Position numbers and translations under genes: made by a program. Of a stretch of DNA of 23,596 nucleotides, positions 1 through 7,258 are shown one piece after another; position 1 is the stretch's first letter; each line of letters begins with the position of its first letter. The DNA is from a virus: IMG/VR virus record IMGVR_UViG_3300028925_000003, positions 1 through 23,596 of that record; one strand, given 5' to 3'. Below the pieces are notes generated by a model. It was not told the origin of the DNA and did not search any database. It was given only the letters and a program-made list of their open reading frames with translations.

Positions 1-124
1 AAAGGGAAACAAATGTATACCACACCTACAACAACTATGATGTGCGTATGTGTACTATATACTAGTGAATAAAAAGTACCGTGCTATAGCGTGTTTATGT
101 GTGTAGTAGGGCGCATATGCATAG

Positions 125-160
125 CGTTAGGGGACGTTAGTAATCGTTAGGTAGCGTTAC
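125..160. repeat. Four CGTTAG/C repeats phased at 10 bp
   Basis: CGTTAG occurs at 125-130, 135-140 and 145-150, followed by CGTTAC at 155-160. Each unit begins exactly 10 bases after the previous one, which puts all four on the same face of the DNA helix. The four spacer bases between units differ, so only the hexamer is conserved. Such phased arrays are typical of protein-binding iterons or operators. The reverse complement, CTAACG, also occurs twice nearer the first gene (720-725 and 857-862). The binding protein is unknown. Confidence 0.6.
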
Positions 161-223
161 AGGTATATGGATAAGGGGAAGCGGATGGATGCTGTAGTGG
201 TTGGGTGTATTTGACCATAACAA

Positions 224-238
224 TGATATAATGTAACA
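224..238 (+). promoter_or_regulatory. Extended -10 promoter element, copy A
   Basis: A TGnTATAAT extended -10 box lies at 224-232 and is followed directly by GTAACA. No good -35 box sits 16-18 bases upstream; TTGACC at 211-216 is too close. Any activity would have to rest on the extended -10. The 15-base element matches copy B at 262-276 in 13 positions. It reads rightward, toward the structural genes. Confidence 0.35.
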
Positions 239-242
239 AGTG

Positions 243-276
243 TTAACATAGGTACACGTTATGTTATACTGTAACA
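243..276 (+). promoter_or_regulatory. Sigma70-type promoter with extended -10, copy B
   Basis: The -35 box TTAACA (243-248) matches the consensus in five of six bases. It is followed by a 16-base spacer and TATACT (265-270), preceded by TG at 262-263 to make an extended -10. TGTTAACA at 241-248 is a perfect palindrome over the -35, and TGTAACA overlaps the end of both -10 boxes (232-238 and 270-276), so a repressor could cover the site. Transcription would start near 277 and run rightward into the leader. This is the best promoter I can see by eye. Confidence 0.5.
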
Positions 277-894
277 GGTAAAGTGTGACAAATGAGATAC
301 ATGTGTGACACAAATATCACGAAGGGGGGCCAAGGGGGGTCGGGGGGTTGTCCATTCAAGAGAATTGCACCTAAACATTTTCTAACATAACTTTGGCTAT
401 TTGAAGGTGTTGCAGTAGGGGTACACTAAGCGCTGCTAAGCGCAGCTAATGACCACAAAAGGATACAAAAGCATACCACAGCTATACCACAACCTGTAAA
501 GTATACAACAGAATACTGATGATGAGCTTAAGCCCTATACAAGGGTTGTGGTCTACCAACCCGATGGAACGTAGTGACTGAGGTTATGTACCACACTAAG
601 GAGTCTTAGACCTTATAGTGACCTTTATGTCACACTTATACCACCTATTACAACTTATTTAAACTTTATTTCATCTTACCCATAACATTTTAGCTCTTTT
701 TTGTTATCTATTAGTATAACTAACGTACAAAGTATAACGGTGGTTATCTTAACACTAGCTTATATTATTCTAGGTCTCAACAAGGTTGAGGATGGTGTAG
801 TATAGGATTAGTGCCTTGCTATAGACTTGAGTTAGTTTACATTACACTAATGGGAGCTAACGTATATAGACACAAACGATAAAGGAATTCATTC

Positions 895-1437
895 ATGGCC
901 CTCTACGACTTCTCCTACACAAAGACGGACCAAGGGGTCATCCGTACAAAATCCCTCTTCTACGAACTAGATCATCAAAGTGACGCATGTATCTTTACGT
1001 TGAAGGAAGAGGCTATCGAACATCCGTCGGGTAGACCCTTGATGCCCATCGCTCAGATATTTATCGCTATGGCGGTTGATGATCCGACGGAAATAACTTT
1101 CTCAGACTATATCTTTGGTTCGTGGCAGGTGTGGGATAAAATCCGCAACTCCGACAAAAGACTTGTAGTACACATTGAGAGATGGCGTAAAGAAGCAGAT
1201 GTTCGTCGTAAAGCCCTAGCATTTAGTGTTGTGGTAAACGAAGTGAAGAACGAGGGTAAGTCCTCCTTCGCTGCTGCCAAGTATCTTATCGAAGAAGGTT
1301 GGAACCCTAAAGGCCAAACCACTGATGCACGTAAGAAGCGCTCAGAGGCCCGTGAGACAGCACAGACAGCTTTCGAGCGTGAAGGGTTAACAGAAGACAT
1401 GCAACGGCTTAAAGAGGCTGGTTTGCTCCCTAACTAG
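895..1437 (+). CDS. Putative terminase small subunit
   Basis: This 180-residue protein begins at ATG 895 behind AAAGGAA (881-887), seven bases upstream. It has a mixed N-terminal half and a very charged, helical C-terminal half rich in Arg, Lys and Glu. Small terminases recognise the packaging site on concatemeric DNA and load the large terminase. The assignment rests on its place as the first late gene, its size, its charged helical character, and a general likeness to proteins labelled small terminase in environmental phages (for example the segment FSDYIFGSWQVWDKI near residue 70). I see no diagnostic helix-turn-helix. Unusually, it is separated from the large terminase gene by a tRNA-like element, a fibre gene and a chaperone gene. 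It could instead be an unrelated early structural or regulatory protein. Confidence 0.5.
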   Translation: MALYDFSYTKTDQGVIRTKSLFYELDHQSDACIFTLKEEAIEHPSGRPLMPIAQIFIAMAVDDPTEITFSDYIFGSWQVWDKIRNSDKRLVVHIERWRKEADVRRKALAFSVVVNEVKNEGKSSFAAAKYLIEEGWNPKGQTTDARKKRSEARETAQTAFEREGLTEDMQRLKEAGLLPN

Positions 1438-1440
1438 TAT

Positions 1441-1527
1441 GCTGTGGCAGGTTTGCGGGTAACAACAGCTACCCTAGGCGTCAGTAGCGCAGTTACTTAG
1501 GGGTTCAATTCCCCTCCACTAGCACCA
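1441..1527 (+). tRNA. Aberrant tRNA-like sequence ending in CCA, possibly leucine-type
   Basis: The 3' part is textbook: a perfect five-pair T stem AGGGG/CCCCT around the loop TTCAATT (1499-1515), then the acceptor strand, discriminator A and encoded CCA. The 5' GCTGTGG (1441-1447) pairs with CCAC and AGC at 1516-1523 if one T (1520) is bulged out. A D arm GTT/AAC can form at 1451-1466. The anticodon region is abnormal. GCTAC (1468-1472) pairs with GTAGC (1484-1488) but leaves an 11-base loop. Alternatively a seven-base loop with TAG in the anticodon place has only two stem pairs and lacks U33, leaving AGTA/TACT (1483-1497) as a variable arm. The GC start, GCACCA end and length suit tRNA-Leu. 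It may be a decayed tRNA, a tRNA-derived attachment site or a divergent tRNA. Confidence 0.4.
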
Positions 1528-1567
1528 AACTACAACAACAATCCACCACTGGTAAAGGATTAAGAAA

Positions 1568-2518
1568 ATGGCTAAAGGCCCTACAATCACGACTATTGCT
1601 TCGGGCTACTACAGCCGTACAGCACTTAACGACAACTTCACCAACATTGATGCAGCATTTGATAATACTCTGTCGCTTGATGGTAGTACACCTAATTCAA
1701 TGCAAGGTGACTTAGACTTAAATGGCAATCAGGTTATTAATGGTGTTGGTAAGTTCAACACTTTGTATCTGGACAACGCCCTTGTTGGTAATCTGTCTAC
1801 AGCATTTACCTTCCTTGGTGCATGGGTCACTGGAACCTCTTACAGCGCATATGATGTTGTAACTGACTCAGGTAACACTTATGTTGCCTTAGAGGCACAC
1901 ACAGCAGGCTCAACCTTCTCTACTGACCTATCAGCGGCTAAGTGGTCTATCCTTGCTGCCAAGGGTGCTAGTGGGGCAGGTTCTGGTGACATGCTTGCAG
2001 CTAACAACCTTAGCGATGTGGCTAACGCAGCAACTTCAAGAAGCAACTTGGGTTTAGGTGCAAGTGATAGCCCTACGTTTACCAACATCACACCTACTGG
2101 TACAGTAGACGGACGAGACCTTGCTGTTGATGGTGCTAAGCTAGACTTGCTGGACCAAGGACTTGCCACAACTGACAGCCCAACCTTTAACGTAGTGACT
2201 GCTACATCCTATGCTGGTGACGGTTCTGCTCTTACTGGTGTTGGTGCTAGCGCAACCGCTGGTGCTGTTGGGACTTACGCTTTCCTGTGGAGAGATAATG
2301 CAGGAGCAACAGAGGGGCTAACCTACTCAGGGACATTGTTGTTCTACGCAGTTATGAATGATGACAGCACTACAGCTGGTGCTACTGACGCCTATCGTGG
2401 CACAGGTCTTGTTAGGTCTAGTGTAAGCCCATCAGGGACGTGGCGTTCAATGGGCAGTGGAGGAACGATTTATGGAACAGCCCACGGACAAACAACACTT
2501 TATGTGAGGATTTCTTAA
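1568..2518 (+). CDS. Tail fibre / receptor-binding protein
   Basis: This 316-residue protein starts at ATG 1568 behind AAAGGA. Residues 1-65 carry a fibre N-terminus familiar from environmental podoviruses (a stretch like FTNIDAAFDNTLSLDGSTPN followed by a DLDLNGNQVIN turn), which in such phages attaches the fibre to the tail. Residues 85-126 contain paired Trp and aromatic residues (AWVTGTSYSAYDVV through AAKW) resembling small carbohydrate-binding modules of the chitin-binding type. Residues 145-225 hold fibre repeat words such as NLSDVANAATSRSNLGLG and two DSPTF units. The C-terminus ends in a compact tip-like segment, LYVRIS. Its stop codon abuts the start of the chaperone gene, so the two are likely translationally coupled. 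It would recognise a cell-surface sugar. The exact ligand cannot be read. Confidence 0.8.
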   Translation: MAKGPTITTIASGYYSRTALNDNFTNIDAAFDNTLSLDGSTPNSMQGDLDLNGNQVINGVGKFNTLYLDNALVGNLSTAFTFLGAWVTGTSYSAYDVVTDSGNTYVALEAHTAGSTFSTDLSAAKWSILAAKGASGAGSGDMLAANNLSDVANAATSRSNLGLGASDSPTFTNITPTGTVDGRDLAVDGAKLDLLDQGLATTDSPTFNVVTATSYAGDGSALTGVGASATAGAVGTYAFLWRDNAGATEGLTYSGTLLFYAVMNDDSTTAGATDAYRGTGLVRSSVSPSGTWRSMGSGGTIYGTAHGQTTLYVRIS

Positions 2519-2908
2519 ATGAGTATTACAATCACAGAAGTCCGCAATGCGGCAGCACTACAGTCGGACAACCTCAGAGTGGACGTAGAGATTAATCACC
2601 CAGACTACGGTTGGATACCTTACACACTAGACCCTGCTGACACTGACACAACTATCGACAACGATGCAGTGATGGCTCTCATTGGTGCTGACTTCGCAGC
2701 CTACGTTCCACCAACTCAGGAGGAGCTTGATGTAGCACTAGCTGCTAATATCCGTGGGGTTCGTAACGCAGCACTAGCTGCCACCGACTACATGGGCCTA
2801 GCTGACTACTCTGCAAAGGCTGGTGAGATAGAGTACAGGCAAGCACTGCGTGACGTACCACAGCAAGCTGGTTTCCCTAAGACACACACATGGCCTAATA
2901 GACCCTAA
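2519..2908 (+). CDS. Phage tail assembly chaperone-like protein
   Basis: This 129-residue protein starts immediately after the fibre stop codon (TAAATG). The C-terminal half, about residues 80-128, has the pattern of the phage tail assembly chaperone family (Pfam Phage_tail_APC as I recall it): R-x-x-x-L-A-A-T-D-Y-M near residue 88, then YRQALRDVPQQAGFPKT and a terminal WPNRP. The N-terminal half is acidic and resembles fibre-associated domains. In this family the small protein helps the preceding fibre fold or trimerise and may remain bound. Its direct pairing with the fibre gene supports that role. The tail-assembly function itself is inferred from family and position. Confidence 0.7.
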   Translation: MSITITEVRNAAALQSDNLRVDVEINHPDYGWIPYTLDPADTDTTIDNDAVMALIGADFAAYVPPTQEELDVALAANIRGVRNAALAATDYMGLADYSAKAGEIEYRQALRDVPQQAGFPKTHTWPNRP

Positions 2909-2922
2909 CCATAGGATAACTC

Positions 2923-4458
2923 ATGACCCCTGAAGACATTCGAATTAGAGCGGAGCAAGACTTAACGTTCTTTATACAACTTGTAGCTCCTACTCAAGTT
3001 CTAGGCAACTGCCACAAGGATGTCTTGTCTTGGTGGACACGAGAGAACTCTAAAGACTTCCAACTGCTACTGTTCCCACGAGATCACGGTAAGTCCCGTC
3101 TTGTGGCATACAGAGCAGCTTGGGAGCTTACTAAAGACCCTACTCTCCGTATCCTATATATTTCAGCCACAGCTAACCTAGCAGAGAAACAGCTTACCTT
3201 TATTAAGGGTATCCTAGACTCTCCTATCTTTCGTCGCTACTGGCCTGACCACATCAATGCTGAAGAAGGAAAGCGGTCCAAGTGGACTAACTCTGAGATT
3301 GCGCTGGATCATCCATTGCGTAAGAAAGAGAACGTCCGTGACCCTTCTATCTTCACTGGTGGTCTTACTACATCCTTAACTGGACTACACTGTGACATTG
3401 CTATCCTAGATGACGTTGTGGTAGCAGAGAATGCTCTCACAGCCGAAGGTCGTTCTAAGGTTGCCTCTCAGTACTCCCTGTTAGCCTCTATCGAGGGCGC
3501 TGACGCTAAGGAGTGGGTAGTTGGTACACGTTACCACGCTAAAGACCTTTATGACAACCTAATGAGCATGAAAGAAGATGTTTATGATGAGGATGGCAAT
3601 CAGGTTAGCGAAGAGAACATCTACGAGATATTTGAGCGTCCAGTAGAGGACAGTGGTGATGGCACAGGCCAATTCTTGTGGCCACGTCAACAACGTAAAG
3701 ATGGTAAGTGGTTTGGCTTTGATATAGCTACACTTGCTAAGAAGCGTGGTAAGTACCTAGACCGTGGACAGTTCCGCGCTCAGTACTACAACGACCCTAA
3801 TGACCCTGACAACGTACCAATCGGCACTGACAAGTTTCAGTACTTTGAATCCAAGCTACTTAAACAGGATGGTGGTCGTTGGTCGTACAAGGGTAAGCGA
3901 TTGAACATCTTCGCTGCTATCGACTTCGCTTTCAGTACTAAAGCACGAGCCGACTATACTGCCTTGGTGGTCATAGGTATCGACTCCGACAACATGGTAT
4001 ATGTACTAGAGATTGATAGATTCAAGACTACTAAGATTTCTGATTACTTTGACCACATCTTTGCTGCCCAGAATAAGTGGGAGTTCAGGAAGATGAGGGC
4101 CGAGGTCTCAGTAGCTCAGGTAGCTATTGTTAGACAGCTTAAGGATATGATTCGTGAGAATGGTATTTCGTTGTCCATTGAAGAGTTCCGACCAAACAAA
4201 CATCATGGTAATAAGGAAGAGCGCATTGCAGCTATCCTAGAGCCACGTTACGAGAACCTACAGATGCTACACTATCGTGGTGGTAACATCCAATACCTAG
4301 AGGAAGAACTACAGTCTAGGTTCCCACCTCACGATGACGTTAAGGATGCACTGGCTACCGTAGTTGATATGGCAGTCAAACCCACAGCATCAAGTTCAAT
4401 CAATAGACAGAATACTATATCTTGGTCCGCATCGCGGTTTCGAGCAGGAGGCAAATAA
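2923..4458 (+). CDS. terL: Terminase large subunit (packaging ATPase-nuclease)
   Basis: This 511-residue protein is the motor that translocates DNA into the prohead and cuts the concatemer. The N-terminal ATPase has a Walker A-type loop, PRDHGKSRL, at about residues 53-60 and a Walker B strand CDIAILDDV at about 157-165, with SLTG just before it as an expected upstream motif. The C-terminal RNase H-like nuclease begins near IFAAIDFAFS (D334), with further acidic candidates at D344 and in PPHDDVKDAL (D471, D472, D475). Length is typical for the family. The start follows the chaperone stop by 14 bases and has AGGAT upstream. The stop codon abuts the portal start. Confidence 0.95.
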   Translation: MTPEDIRIRAEQDLTFFIQLVAPTQVLGNCHKDVLSWWTRENSKDFQLLLFPRDHGKSRLVAYRAAWELTKDPTLRILYISATANLAEKQLTFIKGILDSPIFRRYWPDHINAEEGKRSKWTNSEIALDHPLRKKENVRDPSIFTGGLTTSLTGLHCDIAILDDVVVAENALTAEGRSKVASQYSLLASIEGADAKEWVVGTRYHAKDLYDNLMSMKEDVYDEDGNQVSEENIYEIFERPVEDSGDGTGQFLWPRQQRKDGKWFGFDIATLAKKRGKYLDRGQFRAQYYNDPNDPDNVPIGTDKFQYFESKLLKQDGGRWSYKGKRLNIFAAIDFAFSTKARADYTALVVIGIDSDNMVYVLEIDRFKTTKISDYFDHIFAAQNKWEFRKMRAEVSVAQVAIVRQLKDMIRENGISLSIEEFRPNKHHGNKEERIAAILEPRYENLQMLHYRGGNIQYLEEELQSRFPPHDDVKDALATVVDMAVKPTASSSINRQNTISWSASRFRAGGK

Positions 4459-6201
4459 ATGAGTGAAGTACTTACCATAGAGCATATGCTTGACCCAGAC
4501 CACATTGCTGTTGAGATTGCAGATAAGTGGGTTGAGTGGAACATGTATCGCGAGTCTTGGAAGACACAAACCAAGGAACTTCGTGACTACTTGTATGCTA
4601 CAGATACAACTACGACAGGTAACTCTATACTTCCGTGGTCCAACACAACAACTACACCTAAGCTAACACAGATTGCTGACAACCTACACGCTAACTACTT
4701 TGCTACGTTGTTTCCTCAGCAGAAGTGGATGCGTTGGGATTCTGCATCTCGTGATTCGTCATCTGTAGAAAAGATTCGTACCATTGAGTTCTATATGGTC
4801 AACAAGGTTAAGCATAGTAACTTCGTAAGCACTGTGTCTGATCTTCTTGTCGATTGGATTCACACAGGTAACTGTTTCGCTATGGTTGACTGGGAGATGA
4901 GCTACTCGAACAAGGAAGACGGCAGTACTACAGCAAAGTACATTGGGCCTAAGATGCACCGCATCAGTCCATATGACATTGTGTTTAACCCTGCTGCTGC
5001 CAGCTTCGAGAACACTCCTAAGATCATTCGTAGTATCAAGTCTCTTGGTGAACTTAAACGTGCTATCGACTCAGACCCTACTAACAAAGCAATGGCTGCT
5101 GCATTCAACAAGATGATGCAAGCTCGTTCCTCTGTAGCGTCTTCTGACTTCTCTGCTGATAAGTCTCAGGGTTTTATAGCTGATGGTTTCAACTCAATCC
5201 AACAGTATTACGAAAGTGACTACGTTGAAATCCTAACCTTCTATGGTGACATCTTTGACCACGAGTCAGGTGAGCTTATGAAGGACCGCGTTATTACTAT
5301 CATGGATCGTGCACATCTACTAAGCAACGAAGAGAATCCTTCGTGGTCTGGTGTTGCACCTATCTTCCACGCTGGTTGGCGTACTCGTCCTGACAACCTT
5401 TATGCTATGGGTCCACTAGATAACCTTGTTGGTATGCAATACCGCATCGACCACCTAGAAAACCTTAAGGCTGACGTGTTCGATCAGATCGCTTACCCAA
5501 TCATGAAGATTCGTGGTGACGTTGAAGACTTTGACTTCGAACCTGCTGCACGTATTTATCTTGGTGAAGAAGGTGATGTAGATTATCTACGACCAGATGC
5601 TACTGCACTACAAGCAGACATGCAAATCCAGATGATTGAGCAGAAGATGGAAGAGATGGCTGGCGCACCTAAGCAAGCTATGGGTATCCGTACTGCTGGT
5701 GAGAAGACAGCATTTGAGGTTCAGTCGTTGCAGAACGCATCCTCACGCATCTTCGAACACAAAGCTGCACACTTCGAACGTATGTTCCTAGAGCCAGTAC
5801 TCAACACTATGCTTGAGGTTGGTCGTAGGAACTTGCAAGTACTCGAAGACATCAAGGTTACTGATGAGTCCACTGGAGAAGAGTTCTTCACAACAATCCA
5901 AAAGTCGGATATTGTTGGTAGTGGTCGTATCTCTCCTATTGGTGCACGTCACTTTGCTGAACGTGCTCGTCGTGTACAAAGCATCACACAACTTGCTCAG
6001 ATCAAGGCACAAGACCCAACCATTGCCCCACACATGTCGGGTAAGGAGATGGCTCGTATCTTGGCAGAAGAGCTTGGTGAAGCTAAACTGTTCGGTGAGA
6101 ACATTAGCATTGCAGAACAACTTGAGACTCAGCAAGCATCACAAGATGCTGAAGCAGATAACATGGAGAGTCTGGAGATAGCTGCGGAGCAAGGACGCTA
6201 A
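4459..6201 (+). CDS. Portal (head-to-tail connector) protein
   Basis: This 580-residue protein directly follows the large terminase with no gap. It forms the ring at one capsid vertex through which DNA enters and leaves, docks the terminase, and later binds the tail adaptor. The segment PWSNTTTTPKLTQIADNLHA near residue 60 and the following FPQQKWMRWD are the conserved N-terminal portion I associate with environmental podovirus portals. The central segment GPLDNLVGMQYRIDHLENLK (about residues 319-338) and the long helical C-terminal half fit a portal stem and crown. The acidic Gln/Glu-rich tail is common in this group. Its place between large terminase and scaffold supports the call strongly. 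Confidence 0.92.
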   Translation: MSEVLTIEHMLDPDHIAVEIADKWVEWNMYRESWKTQTKELRDYLYATDTTTTGNSILPWSNTTTTPKLTQIADNLHANYFATLFPQQKWMRWDSASRDSSSVEKIRTIEFYMVNKVKHSNFVSTVSDLLVDWIHTGNCFAMVDWEMSYSNKEDGSTTAKYIGPKMHRISPYDIVFNPAAASFENTPKIIRSIKSLGELKRAIDSDPTNKAMAAAFNKMMQARSSVASSDFSADKSQGFIADGFNSIQQYYESDYVEILTFYGDIFDHESGELMKDRVITIMDRAHLLSNEENPSWSGVAPIFHAGWRTRPDNLYAMGPLDNLVGMQYRIDHLENLKADVFDQIAYPIMKIRGDVEDFDFEPAARIYLGEEGDVDYLRPDATALQADMQIQMIEQKMEEMAGAPKQAMGIRTAGEKTAFEVQSLQNASSRIFEHKAAHFERMFLEPVLNTMLEVGRRNLQVLEDIKVTDESTGEEFFTTIQKSDIVGSGRISPIGARHFAERARRVQSITQLAQIKAQDPTIAPHMSGKEMARILAEELGEAKLFGENISIAEQLETQQASQDAEADNMESLEIAAEQGR

Positions 6202-6443
6202 TGCACACACACTGGATCAAAGGTTTAACTGGGGAAAAGAAAGAGCAACGGAAGGCTGAAGTTTTGGCCTACCGTAACGCCTTTGATGACCTCAGAGAAA
6301 TTCTCGAAAAGCACTACCGTAAAAAGGATTGCATTCGGGACTACGATGTTCCCAACTGGGAGCTAAGACAAATCGCCGCGAATGAGTATAATGCTGTTCT
6401 CGACGACATCCTGAAAACCATTAACCTAACCGAAGGTAAATAA
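6201..6443 (+). CDS. Small unknown protein between portal and scaffold
   Basis: This 80-residue protein starts at ATG 6201, sharing one base with the portal stop (TAATG), and ends one base before the scaffold start. It is charged and predicted mostly helical, with a basic first half (GEKKEQRKAEV, HYRKKD) and a more acidic end. No cysteine or metal motif pattern stands out and I do not recognise a family. Its tight coupling to portal and scaffold suggests a head-assembly or connector-associated role, but that is inferred only from position. Confidence 0.7.
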   Translation: MHTHWIKGLTGEKKEQRKAEVLAYRNAFDDLREILEKHYRKKDCIRDYDVPNWELRQIAANEYNAVLDDILKTINLTEGK

Positions 6444-7229
6444 ATGTCTATTTTTGAAGATAAGCCAACAGAAGCTCCAACCGAGGAGGCTGTGGCTACC
6501 GAGGCTACCACACAAGAAACCCCACCACAGGAATCTTTTGTAAGTAAGCTCGTAGAGACACGCGGTGAGAAGTGGGGAGACCCAGAAGTCATTGCTAAGG
6601 GTAAGCTGGAGGCTGATGCCTACGTCAAAACCCTTGAGGAACAACTCGCACAAATGCGGGAAGACCTTGGTAAGCAAGACTATGCGTCACAACTTCTAAC
6701 CCAACTACAGCAAAAGGCACCGAATCCCACTGTCGGCAACACTGTAGAGTCCAATAATAATAATGAAAGTGGAACATACGCAGATGATAATACCAATCAG
6801 TCTGTGGATGACGAAACACTAAAGAGCCTTGTTGAGAAGACCCTGACGGAACGCGAAGCTAAAGCTACCGTAGATCAAAACCTTTCTGTTGTGGTAACAC
6901 AGCTAGAGGAACTCTACGGCACAGAGGCCAATGCTACTGTCCAGAAGAAAGCACAAGAACTTGGAATGACACTTGAGCGGATTGAAGACCTCGCTAAAGA
7001 GTCCCCATCAGCTTTCTTTGCATTACTTGGTGAGAACAAAGTTCCTGCTAAGTCTTTGGCCCACACTAGTATCCGTACTGAGGGGGTTAACTACCAGAAC
7101 ACGGGCCAACGTGATTGGGCATACTACAGCCAACTACGCCGTGAAAACAAGAACGCGTACTACACACCCAAGGTTCAACAGCAACTGCTGGAAGATAAAC
7201 AACGCCTTGGTTCTAAGTTTGGTGCGTAA
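6444..7229 (+). CDS. Capsid scaffolding protein
   Basis: This 261-residue protein has the features of podovirus scaffolds: a Thr/Glu-rich acidic disordered N-terminus (about residues 1-35), long charged helices (about 55-90 and 125-190), an Asn/Asp-rich low-complexity linker with a run of asparagines near residue 104, and a basic C-terminus ending KQRLGSKFGA. Scaffolds guide capsid shell assembly and are released before or during packaging, with the basic C-terminal helix contacting the coat protein. It lies immediately before the major capsid gene, the usual position. Sequence conservation in this family is low, so the call rests on composition and order. Confidence 0.85.
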   Translation: MSIFEDKPTEAPTEEAVATEATTQETPPQESFVSKLVETRGEKWGDPEVIAKGKLEADAYVKTLEEQLAQMREDLGKQDYASQLLTQLQQKAPNPTVGNTVESNNNNESGTYADDNTNQSVDDETLKSLVEKTLTEREAKATVDQNLSVVVTQLEELYGTEANATVQKKAQELGMTLERIEDLAKESPSAFFALLGENKVPAKSLAHTSIRTEGVNYQNTGQRDWAYYSQLRRENKNAYYTPKVQQQLLEDKQRLGSKFGA

Positions 7230-7258
7230 AATCAACATATCTTTAGGAGACAATTAAA

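Larger units (their letters stand above)
1..894. other. Gene-poor leader with repeats and promoters, upstream of the terminase genes
   Basis: About 890 bases contain no open reading frame of convincing size on either strand. The stretch is AT-rich except for a G-tract cluster at 324-347. It holds four CGTTAG-type repeats at 10-bp spacing (125-160), two near-identical extended -10 elements (224-238 and 262-276), two GTGTGACA repeats 20 bp apart (283-290 and 303-310), several TATACCAC-like words (16-23, 472-480, 483-490, 588-595, 637-644) and small hairpins at 432-446, 543-562 and 618-633. It ends at the ribosome site of the putative small terminase. In many phages the sequence beside the small terminase gene holds the packaging start or genome end, so this may combine promoter, operator and packaging functions. 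That role is inferred from position only. Confidence 0.6.

Noticed and set aside
13-72. A 19-codon open frame at the window start
   Set aside because: Very short, no proper ribosome site, and the leader shows no coding-like pattern there.
543-562. Hairpin GGGTTG/CAACCC as a rho-independent terminator
   Set aside because: Six pairs or fewer with a large loop and no U-tract after it; the T-rich stretch near 697 is not preceded by a GC stem.
5813-6181. Long alternate + strand frame within the portal gene
   Set aside because: Ser/Leu/Arg-rich shadow with no ribosome site and fully contained in a well-supported gene.
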